Shown: positions 1 through 11,300 of the stretch, piece after piece
How the letters are laid out: every line of letters begins with the position of its first letter
How positions within the stretch are numbered: the stretch's first letter is position 1
NCBI GenBank assembly: GCA_938010795.1
Contig: CALLVB010000057.1
Coordinates: 1-22,457 of the forward strand
DNA length: 22,457 nt
Direction of reading: 5' to 3'
DNA from: Minisyncoccota bacterium
GTDB taxonomy: Bacteria; Patescibacteriota; Minisyncoccia; Phycocordibacterales; GCA-2747955
Position numbers and translations under genes: made by a program
Notes under the pieces: generated by a model
Told to the model about the DNA's origin: nothing
The model's database searches: none
The model's input: the letters and a program-made list of their open reading frames with translations, nothing else

Positions 1-840
1 CTCCACTATCGGCACTTTTTTTTTCAATTTTCTCCCCCTCCCATTATCCTTATTCCACGCAGGGTTATGTAGTTTGTTTGCAATATGCATTGATATAATC
101 ATTGCAAAAATATGAAAACCAGAGTTAGGTAACTGTAGAGCGTGATCATGATATACCGGTATAACTAATTCTCCGTGATAGAAATTATCGGCTTACGAGT
201 CTCCACGTCTCCACTTTTCTATTTCTATTCCTCCCAATATCCTTATTCAATGCAGTGCTATGCAGTTTCTTTGTTTGCAATGCCTTTATATAAGTATTGC
301 CAAAATATGAAGATCAGTTAGGCAACTATTGAGCGTCATCGTGATATACTCGTATAACTAATTCTACGTGATGCATATATAAACAAACTATTTCGAGTTT
401 TATTTGACATCAGAGCATTCAAATCATTACACAATAAAGAAGAAAAACATTTTTTACTGGCACTCCCAAGAGTATGGTGACCATGGCCACCCTAATAAAG
501 TGCTGGCCGACTCTTCAAAAAGAGCCGGCCCATTTTTGGATATAGAAATTATCGGCTTACGAGTCTCCACGTCTCCACTATCAGCACTTTTCTATTTCTC
601 TTCCTCCCAATATCCTTATTCAATGCAGGGCTATGCAGTTTCAATGCCTTGATATAATTATTGCAAAAATATGAAAATCAGCAGTTAGGTAACTGTCGAG
701 CGTGATCGTGATATATAAATAATTCTCCGTGATAAATATAAACTATGTTTTATTGGACATCAGAGCATTCAAATTTACAACAACAAATACACAAAAATTG
801 TATTGGCACTTTCCACAGTATGGCGACAATAGCTACGGTA
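1..840. repeat. Three diverged tandem copies of a roughly 300-base unit
   Basis: Copy 1 (1-185, shortened), copy 2 (186-about 475) and copy 3 (about 546-830) share the same run of landmarks. These are CTCCAC..CACTTTT, CCTTATTCA(A)TGCAG, GCAATGCCTT(T/G)ATATAA, ATTGC(A/C)AAAATATGAA, GTTAGG(T/C)AACT and GAGCGT(G/C)ATCGTGATATA. Copies 2 and 3 both open with GAAATTATCGGCTTACGAG and continue into GACATCAGAGCATTCAAAT and a TGGCACT..AGTATGG.GAC end. A palindrome (505-530) lies between copies 2 and 3. No coding potential is seen. Confidence 0.7.
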
Positions 841-1317
841 GACCTACATCAATATAAGTGCGATACAAGTACAGCAATATCATAAGCTAGAGGTGTTCCC
901 ATAAACGGGTTGATTGAATAAAAGTTAACAGTTTACGCCTTGAATAAACTGTGAAATGTCATATAACTATTTGTTAGATTGATCAGTCATCCAACGGCTC
1001 AAATTATTACATACTTTTGCAAATATACAGTGCCTCATGCATTACAGGGCCAAATACCAGCATGAAACTCGGCTGCACAATCCATTCCCTATCGAGTATC
1101 GACACCTTCGAACTAAAATAACACGCGCACTTTTTTTTTCCTTTTTTTTAAACCCAACCCCTTAACGCTCCTCGGGTGCTTGCTGAATAAGCAAATAAAT
1201 ACAAGACGATTCTTCGGATTCTATATACCCATAGTGACATAGTTCCCTCCCTACGCAAGCAACTGTTGGGAGCGGCAAAGAGCACGGGTCGTATTTGGCT
1301 GCAAAAACACTTTACTT
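841..1317. other. Noncoding 3' flank of the giant gene
   Basis: No convincing open reading frame or RNA gene. Contains A/T homopolymer tracts at about 1130-1150. An AATAAA on the plus strand at about 916 has no associated gene, and no canonical polyadenylation signal for the minus-strand gene was found here. Confidence 0.4.
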
Positions 1318-2399
1318 TTACTGCCCACCAGTTAGGACTGAATAAAGTTCCTGACTCGGGTAGTGCATACCCGGGTCCTCTGCTGGGCCCCTGCCCAATA
1401 CATGTTCCACGTTTCCCCGTTGCCTCTGAGTCGTGGGAATTTTCTTGGCTTCTGCCTCTGTGACCAGGTACTTTTTGCTAGGTGTTAGCTCATCTACATT
1501 GCTTGGGATTAGGCCGACAATATCACGTGTACCTTTAGTCAGGGCGATGCCTTGAAATGCCTTTTGCATTTCCACAGCTACCTCCGGTTTACAAGACACT
1601 GTTTTCAATATTTTGACCAATGCCTCTGTTTCCTCCTCTAACACTTGTAGATTGGAAAAATGCCCCCGCGCCCCCACGCCAACGAGCCTGGTAAGAGCGA
1701 ACCGATCGCACCTACCACAGACATCTACCGGGGGTACAGCGATGCCCGCCGGGAATAGCTCTGGAAGCCGTGCTTCTAGTTTGAGAAGCTCATATATCGC
1801 TATCACATCCTTTTCTCGATAGGCATAAGCTTTAACACCCACACCTTCATCAGAAGCCAGGAACTCCTTCCAGGATAGGTCGTTGGCCAGAAACTCCTCG
1901 ACACCACTTCTAGATGATATTATATCGGCATAACGTGTAGTAAGGTCTTTTTTCGCCAACTCCTCGACCCTGGACAAAGAGGCCGGTAGCTCCCCAGTTT
2001 GCGCCAGGCCCTTTGCTCGCAAGGTAAAGTAAGCTACCTTATTGCGAAGGGGCAATGGGATAACAACCCAATAGGTCTGCAGTGTACCAAGATATTTCCT
2101 CTCATCCTCGATGCTGAGGTCGTGTTGCTCCCAATTGCGGTCTTTGTCCTTACCCGGTTGCTGGTTCAGGGTACACCTGTAGCCACGGAATGAGCGGTTT
2201 TCTAAAGTGCTCCGTACAGCTGCAGTTTTACTGATCTTGGGCCTATCACTCTCTGAAAATTTGGTATGATCCTTTGTCACATATACAAGGTATCTGGGTA
2301 TATGTGCGAAGGCCACATACCTTTCCCAGCTTGCACTTTCCTGACTATCAAGGTGCTTTTGAAGCCTCAGTACCGCCTCAGTCGCAGGTAAGATTATTT
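1318..2399 (-). CDS. Exon 16: unrecognised 359-residue C-terminal region
   Basis: Begins after TTTATTATTACAG. The in-frame start lies upstream of any ATG, so this is an internal terminal exon rather than a separate gene. It ends LTGGQ then TAA. The region looks globular, with mixed strands and helices (SWERYVAFAHIPRYLVYVTKD; YWVVIPLPLRNKVAYFTLRA; VIAIYELLKLEARLPELFP) and one CxxC (VCGRCD). I do not recognise a family. It could be a ligand-binding or partner-binding domain after the TPR array, but nothing in the sequence shows which. No canonical AATAAA is seen on this strand in the 300 bases after the stop. Confidence 0.75.
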
Positions 2400-5300
2400 C
2401 TGTAATAATAAATAATAATGCTTGGTAGTAATAAATGGACTTTAGAAACCCAGATTTATACCGGGTACATACACTTATATTTCTACATACACCGCGGAGA
2501 TGGTGTAGGTATATATCTGTGTGTGTGTGTGTGGGGGGGGTGTCCTAAAGTACCCGAGTCCAACTCACATTCTGCCATATACGGTACCTCAACCCGCCGC
2601 TCGCTCGCAAGTATGCAGATGCGGCGGGTAGAAGTATGTGCATTCTACCCAATGATTCTACCCACCTTTACTGCTGGTGAAGTGCTTTGGGTAGCGAGCG
2701 GGCACACGACCCTCACTGTTCGATCGGTCTCTATTGATGTTTCGCTTCAGGGCAATGCGAAATTGGCAGGCGGTGAGTAATTCCTGTATGAACAATACAT
2801 ATGTAGTCACGAAATTGAACTTATAAAGTACCATATATTTATGTGTATATGGATCTATATAACAGACTAATAACAGATGGAAAACAAGCCTTCATTGTAG
2901 CGGTACCTTCATGTTGTCCTGCAAATATGGTATTTCTTCACCCCCCGACGAGGCTATGGATAGGCCCTCTTTCAGTCTTGCCTGGCAATTCGAGTAGTCT
3001 CCGCAGTCCAAATATTCTTGCCCAAGATAGCTGATAGCTCTAAGGTAGTGTAGCTGAGAAGAAAATACAGCATTATGGAAGGAGGCAGACTATCCTGCTT
3101 AATTCTGTGGGTACAAAGTTACAAACCAACGATATCGATCAATGTGGTTGGCACGAAATTACGAATACATCTTGTCTTCACCTTGTACTCTGCGCCACTG
3201 GCCCCCGCCTCTTCGAAATACCCCTTCAATATTTTGACAAAGGGCATCATATTGGTCTGGGCCTTCTTCGCTTCTTCAGCCATCCGTCTAACCGTCATAT
3301 AGAAGTAAACACGTTTTTTGCCTGCCTGAAAAGGGGGGGGGGTAAAGTATTTGTACTACTTTTGTAGCAATTGGAGAAATGGCAGCCCATTGATCTTCTC
3401 TTTACACTTTTCGTTGGTGTGAACCTTTATTATCGTTAAGACGTCAACCCATCACCCCAATTAGGGAAGTGCAAAAGTATAGGTGTATTGGTTACGAACG
3501 AACTGTTGATATACGCCTTTCTATTTAGACAGGTTCACGGCGAGACAACAATACATTCTAATACTCGAATTGCCGGGACCATCACCTTAATCCGAACCGA
3601 ACTAAACCCAGTGATGTATATGATCAAGACTTACAAAAGAACGTAAAGGAGAAATGTGACCACAAATCCTACCCCCTTACCTAGGCCTTACCAGCTCCAA
3701 AGAAGATGACTGCTAATATAAATAAATAGACACTCAATATCATTCAAACGTGCACGCCGAATAGAACTTTCAAGTGGCCAGCTTACATTGAGTGTAAAAA
3801 TAGGTTACATAAGTACCTCAATAGCTATCTCTTCTCTGATTTTCTCCCGCTCTTCTAGATCCCCGGCCATAAGCGCCAGTGTCTCCAATGCTCTGTGTGC
3901 ATCCTCAAGAACTCCACGGTTAACCCCAACATCTGTGGCCTGCTTCCACAGTGCCTTTGACTTCCAATCCTGTTCAGCGATAGACGATTACAACACCACG
4001 ATTGCAGGTCAGTAATAGACTATTACAACACAATTACTAAATTAAAGGCACTTTAAACGAGTTGAACCAGGCCAGAAACTACCTGGATCTTTTCCACCGT
4101 TTCTTTTGGCATCTTGTCTCTCAAGTCAAGGTAGTCGCCCGCGGTTTTCAGTAGGTCAGAGTACTTGCGTCCTTCATACAAGGTTTTTATTTCATTTTCC
4201 ATACCTTCGTAGCAGGCTTGTCTCATTTCCTAGCAACGAGAAAATAGTACCGGGAACAGTAAATACAGGGTAAACGAAACATAAAGCAGCATTAGTTGGC
4301 CAGGAATGGTAGCCTTATAATAATGTATACAGACCTCTAAATTGCAACTTTTGCCAATGGGATCCAGCTCAAGGATATTTTTATAAGCTTCATGGATACG
4401 TTTGTTTCTAAGGAACACCGTAGCTTGAGCAGTTAGGCACTCCTTTGTACGCTGGCATAATTTGCGGTATCTCCCTTCTAATGTGTTCCCTTCGCACCTC
4501 CTTCTGATAAGCCGGAGAGATATCGAAGCACTTCTCGGTAGACCATCCCGAAGATTTAGTTCCACTTTCATCAACATGAGGATGTAAAATAATACCTACG
4601 ATTAGAAAGGTAACGTTTAGTGCACAAACATATGTTGTCCGTACAGTACATGTACTATTTGAAATGTCATGAACGGACCCTCTGGCGTGAAGGTAAGTCT
4701 TCAATCCGGCCTGCTACTTCCCCGATGTACAGTTGTGTGCACTTTATTGCCCGACGAACAAGAACAAGAGAGCCACAGGCAGCTTCTACCACATCATTGG
4801 CATAACGCAGGAGGTCCTTTCTAAGGACAACTGCCTTTGTACGCTGCATAGAGATCGAAGTAATACTATAGAACCTTTCCCAAACATGTGCGTGATATTA
4901 TCAACCTTATGTCTCTACGGATAAATCGGTACCTTAGTACTGTACCTGTGCCTCCTCGCGTTGGTTCTCTGCCTGTCCGACACCGGTAGTAGCCTCCTTT
5001 GGAACGTAGGTATTAGTAATAACGTCATCAAGCACTTTTATAGCATTGACGGGGTCGGCATCTATGTACCAACTTTGACTGCCACCCTTTCTTTGGGCCT
5101 CCACATATCGAAACGCACGTTCATTGAGCCAAATATGCCCTTGTGTCAGCATACTGGCTGGCGTCCCAAAGAGATCTGCGGCTGTTAGACCCCCGTCTGG
5201 CAAGATGTCCCTTCCGCCGTGGTAATCCATTTCTCTGTCGGCGCTATAATCCTCCCCCTGGTCGTAGAGGTCGCAACCCTGCTGCAGCTTTGGCCTTTTA

Positions 5301-8300
5301 AAGGGTGGCGGCCCTGTCACGCTGTCCCCATCGCTTGGAGGGGGTATTATTTCCTGCTTCAACCTTCTCCCTGTTTGTGTGAGTGGTAACATCTCTTTAG
5401 TTCAGAAACCTGTGTTTCATTAAATGAGTGAATTTCATAATGAATTTCATAATATGTAGCAAGTAAGTGACTTACCTCTTACGCGAACCATATTGTCCAC
5501 TTCACTCAACTGTGATCTACTGTTGAAAAGACAAGCTGGTGTCCCAGGACCCTCGTCGTAGCTCCGTGTTATTTGAACAATGGCATCACGCACTACGTTC
5601 TTGGTAATATCCTAAGGGTTGAGATTAGGGTACAGTGTCGCTTACATTAAAAAAATAGAGCTACCTAATCTAACACAATTTGGATGGGGGAAGGCACCTC
5701 CGATATTTCTGTTGCCCTTTCTTCTGTCAGCAACCGGACCAAACCTAGATGGTCCCCTTTCCTTTTCAGCCCTGCACAAGTTTCCTCCAGGGCTACTTTG
5801 CGCTCATTAGGCACATCCCCTTTGGCAGCGTAAACTTCCCTCTTCATCGCCGGCCTCCCCTTGTTCTGGATCTTTGTTTGTAGGTATGCTACTGCTGACT
5901 AAAACAAAAATACAGCAATGCTGCTATAGTACCTGAATAGCAACGTACAGTCATGGTTCACAGAACCAGCGTTAGCGGCAACCATTCTAACACTATTTGC
6001 ACCTGCAACAAAGCCTACGTAGTCAATGTGGGTATCACTAACACGCAGTATTACATACCTTTGCATCTATGTTATTCGACTGACAATTCAGTGCCTGTTT
6101 AGCATACTTGAGACCTAGCTCGGGATCTCCTCTCGCATCGCGCAGGTGCGCGAGGTTCAAGTATGCACTGCAAAGAGCCGGACGATCTCGCGCTAAGTCC
6201 TTCGCCTTAGTACACCCGATCACTTGCTCCCAACACATCTCTGCCAAGTCTGCCTTTTCCAGCGAAAGTGCTAAAGTATAAGCACGGGGTGCATTAATAT
6301 ACAAAATAGTGAAAATACCTAGAGCAGAATACTCAATGTTGCCTGAAAACTGGCTATTTACCTATCTGTGCCGCCAAAAGCCAGCTTCTTGTCTGCGTAC
6401 ATAGGATATTTAGAGAGCGGGTTATCCACATGAGCCCCTGAAATGTTGCACTAAAGGTTGTAAAGCTGCTGCCCTACCCATTTGTCCAATCCGCAAGATG
6501 CAGTGGTCCTAGGAACGTCATGTGCACACCTTCTGCCACTATGTGAAACGTAAGCTGCACGAAAGTATTATTGCAACCGACCGAGTCTCCGAAAGAGTCT
6601 GCAAGAAGCTTCTTGCCAGCATTTATTACAGAACCAGAGCAAAAGCCCTTTGGTAACCTTTACCACTTGAATGTGCCATTCGAAGCCAATCATAACCGTC
6701 GGCCGACTCACCTGAAAGAGTCGGTCGGCGGTAGACGGAGGGCGTCGGTAAGCCATGATAAATAATTAAATATCTTACTTTGGCACATTATCTTAGCAAA
6801 TAGACCTATCTTACCTTGGTATATTGTCTCCCATCAAAGCACTTCAGAGCATCTTGAACACATTTATCGGCCATATAACGGCGGTAGTCAGTTTCGAGGT
6901 ACACCAATATATTCCTGAGGGCGACACCACTTGCGGAGTGACTGTCCGCCGTGGTGATCTACGACAGATAAATTATAAAGAATGTTAATTATCTTACTAA
7001 AGTGAGACCCCAGAGCCGATTGAATAGACCCCAACCTGGAAGAGCATAATATTGTAGACACCGTTGTTTTCCGTGACACACAGACTGTCGACAGTGTTCG
7101 AGCCCGGAGGCATTTTGAAGTAGTACCCCGGCCTGAATTTCACTTGGTGGAGAGTTGGAATTTCCCCGGCGTAAACGGTAGGTGTTAGTACAAGGTTGGT
7201 CGGCCTGAACTGCTGCACGTATGGGTGTCGCGTCAAATACGAGCATTTCCTATTTGAAACAAATATATATTATACCTATACCTATGAATATGAATATTTG
7301 ATTGATAGTAACTACCAGTAGATGTCTGTAAATTGTTAACAGGTATTGCTGAGCCGTGAAACTATTCTACTCACAGAAGTGGTTCCATATACTGAAACTC
7401 CTGATGCCTTTCGAACGGTAGCAAGAAGGGGAATTCGTAAAAACCATTGGGTAGTTTCCAATGGGCAAATTCTTCCCAAACTACGCCACCGTAGGTCCCC
7501 CCCTCTTGGCTTGCTCCCAGAATATCCAGTCGGGACATCGTATCAGCTTCATAGTTCAGATCCTGCTTACAGGCAATCATTCGGCATATAGCCTGGGATC
7601 CTGGGTATGATTTAACCCAGTGGCTTTCTGTAACGCGGCGTAATCCAGGGTCGTATTCATTCCTGACTTGCCAGTGAAAGATTTTGTGCATACCGCTATT
7701 CTGTGAGCCACCTAGCAGCAGTTGATGAACACTAATGGGCACCAATGATTTGGCCAACTCCTTCAAATGCCAATTTTTCTGTACATCCATCATCTCAGCA
7801 GTTCCGTTGTTAGAGAACACACCCCAAACAGCTCCTCCATACAGGCTGTACCGTAGGGGAAGGTCGATTCGGGCAGCCTTTCCTTCCGGCATATCTTCCA
7901 TCGCTTTCAGGTACTCCTCAGGGCTCCATACAGGCATGTACAGTGTACGTACAGAGCTTTCGGTCTCGTCTTCTCCGCCATGGATGAGTGTTTCGTTAAT
8001 TGAAACCGCCTCAGGGCTTTGGAGGGCGATGATGTGGTGTTGTGGGTCCGCTTTATGGATCTTGCCACAGCCGTCCAAAATAACTACCCAGCCGTCGAGT
8101 TGTCCCGGGTCCCGAGTCAATCTCTTCAGAGTTTTTTCTTCAGCTCGGAGCTGTACTAGGTAGCTATCTGTGCCACCCGGTCTGGATATAAGATAGAGGC
8201 TTTCCAGAGAACCTTCCCTATCCTGTGACCTGGCTGGGGGTTGATAGAACGCAATCAAGATTCCTGTCTTGCAAACTTCGGTCATATTTGCAAGCACGCT

Positions 8301-11300
8301 GACCAAGAGAGGCAGGAGTGTACTTTTTCCTATGAATGGAGTGCCAGTAACTAGCGTGGTGCTGTATCCATCATCGGTGAGGCGTGTGATGATATCTGCT
8401 AAGAAGCAGTAATAGCTTTCTCTCACAAAGATATCACGAGTGTCTTTTCTTGAAGTCTTGATTCGGACTTTGTGCCCTGCATTATTCAGCACATTGTTAG
8501 CCGTGGTGAATAAGTTGGGGATGAACTTGTTGATACTCCTGAACACGTCCTTCATGGTGAGATCCCAGAGCCCACAGCACGGGGGCAATTTGTAGTAGCC
8601 ACAGTAGCTGAAGCTGTTTGTATTTTTTTTGGCGCGTTCGAAGATCTCTTCCGGAAGTCCAGTCATTGTAGCTAGTTGCGTCGGGGTCTTCTGTTGGGCG
8701 AAATCATCCTTGATGTTGTAAAACACAGGAGTCGACCTTTCAAAACTTCTTTTACGCAGCTTTTTTGCCAGCAATTTTTCTCTTGGAGTCATAGGCATCG
8801 CATCGACGTTTACAATTGGGTCCCGGCTGAGATGATGCAGTATGCTAACGGGCAGGAGATTCAACTCGTGGTCGGGGGTAGCATCGTAGGGCCGATGAAA
8901 ATGCTCCAGTAGCTTGCCTGCCTTTTCTTGGCCTTCAGGACTTCGAATGTGCCGGTCGATTAGGTTGTGAATTCTCCTTTCATCTCTACCTGGTAAAGCG
9001 AGTATGGCGTGGTTGTCATTGGGGAAGAACGGCATGCCAATAATCTCGTAATTTGCCTTCACTTCCGCCCCAGTTTTCTTTTTCCCTATTGTCCGGTAGC
9101 TTATGAAGTTACACTCGTTGATGTGGTTGAGAAAGCCCCGGTTCATGGCCCTTTCAAATCTGTATGCGTCTTCTTTTGTCGGGCCACCTTGACAAGCACC
9201 ATCTTCACCTGTATCCATAGACGTATGGATGCTTTCATCACCACTGGCCCTTTGTGCTGATTCGGTGTTCTCTGTGCTTTCCGCTGTCTGTTGTAATGAA
9301 TTCAAGCTGTCAGTTGCATGCGAGTTGTCCCCCATGCCATCTAAGAACTGAAGTTCTTTCCCCTGGCTGTCAGTTTTCGGGGGATCCCTACTAAGGTCAG
9401 TGTGTGACAAAGTAGAGTCAGTGTGCTTGTCGTGGGCTGTGGTAGTGCTCCTCAAACAAATATCATCATGAGTTCCAGCTGGAGGAGGGCCGTCGAGCTG
9501 ATCCATGGCATACGTATTTTCTTGACAATCGCTGTCGCCATCTTCCTCATTGCCGACGCAACTCGACTCATTACTTTCTTCCATATTAGAGTCCCAACAG
9601 CCGTCCGTCTGTTGACCTCCAATATCCATATCCTCCTGATCAAATTCATTGGCTGGTTTCCAGTTTGTATGGGGACCAAAAATGTCCTCTCCGGCACCTA
9701 TAGCTTCTTTGCAGTGTCCACCCAGCCGTCCAGTTGCATCTTCTTTGCATTTTTCACCCAGCTGTCCAGTGGCATCTTCTTCATCCGATTTGCTGTTATC
9801 CGGCGTCAAGGCATGGGGACTAGGCACAGGAGTGGACGTTGCCATGGGAGTCGAACGCTCGCTATCCAAGTCGTCTTCCATTTCTAGCATCGTTGCCAAT
9901 GTAGTAAGTGTTATAGTCTGGCCACTGGCTTCGTTCGAAACAGATGCTTCTACAGTAGGGTACTCGTATGCTTTTTTTTGACACTTCAAAAGAAAGCTAC
10001 GACGCACCCCCTTCTGACTACAAGCGAGATCCGTCATTTCTTTCGAATGCTTGGCAACCAATACAGCACGTTGTGCCTCAAAGTTCTCCTGGGTTTTGTT
10101 CTTCTCTAATGAATTCTCCGTATGCTTTCCGAATTCATACAACAGTATTTTATGCTCCTTCTGAAGTTCAACCAACTGCTCTCGGTGCTTCTGGAGCAGT
10201 TGCCCTTTTTCTCTCTCTTCTTTCTGTTTAATCTCATTTAGAGATGCCTCAATCTCACCTGTCCAAAGTAAGCGTAATTCCTCACGCTGTTGGGACAGGG
10301 GGGGGTACGTCAAGTTCGATCCAAACCCTTCTTTCTCCGTGGAGGGTGAAATATGATTCATAGCAGATGCCGAGGTTGGCTTTCTTGAACCACTAAAGTG
10401 GGTTCTAATCTTTCTTTCATCCACCGACTGAAGTGTCGAAGAACGAATGTTATGACCTAGTGAACGAGCGTGTGTGCGATCGAATGGAGTGCCTCTAATA
10501 AGCGACTCCACCCGTCGCAGTCCAGTAGCTGTGGAAGCCTTTTTTGAGAGCCGTAAAGTGTACTGCTTCTTACAGTTCTTCCAGTTTGCAGTGTACTGTT
10601 TCTCTGAGAGCTTAGCCTGTTCTGCTGTCAGCACGGGTGCCCCATATGTTGTCTCATCAGACTCGGCCATTGACGTCTCCAGATCCTGGACCCAATGTAA
10701 TAGTTCCTTCATATCAGATGTGCTGTACCCAGCCCGGTGACAATCTTTAGAGAGAAAGACAGACATCTTCAGGCAGAAGTGTCTCTTTTCTGTTTTAGCT
10801 TTTACCTCCTTTGACAGTCTCTCCCATTCCGCCCTAAATATTTCCATGTCTTTGGCTATCTTTACTCGGTCCCGGACTCGCCTGTAGATTAGCTCGTTTT
10901 GCATTTCACGTTGGAAATCTGCTTTATCCTCCTCTGATGCATCCTCTTCAACTCCTCCATGAATGCCAGTAGATCTAACTGTACTTGCTTCTTCTAACCT
11001 TGGCTGAGGTAGCAATGTCTGCTGATGAATGCCATGTTTCCTTTTCGCGTCCTCCATTTTCTTTGCTAGCTGAAGCGTGATATCCTTCAGAAGTGATTTG
11101 ATTTGTTCGTCTTTACAGGAATCAGTAGTTTTGAACGCCTGTTGCAGAAATCCACGGACCGTGTAACATCCATTGATGATGCATTTCGGGACATTGGCTT
11201 TCATATCTTGGGCCACTATAGATCTGGCATTTAAAATTTCGGATAGGAAGAGCACTGCCTGTCGCAAGGCAGCTTTGGTGGAGTCGTCCGCATCACCAAT

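Noticed and set aside
404..652. 82-codon plus-strand frame
   Set aside because: Lies wholly inside the 300-base tandem repeat and crosses a palindrome; composition is that of the repeat.
1318..2316. Separate 332-residue gene at the left end
   Set aside because: Its apparent start is a GTG; the frame continues upstream to a splice acceptor and joins exon 15 through a split Glu codon.
4408..4704. Alternative minus-strand frame over exon 10
   Set aside because: The chosen frame gives a TPR-like helix pair and joins exon 11 in phase; this one crosses a clear acceptor and ends in a stop.
9423..9887. 154-codon plus-strand frame with hydrophobic stretches
   Set aside because: It is the antisense of the acidic S/T/D/E tract in exon 1; the hydrophobic look comes from complementing acidic codons.
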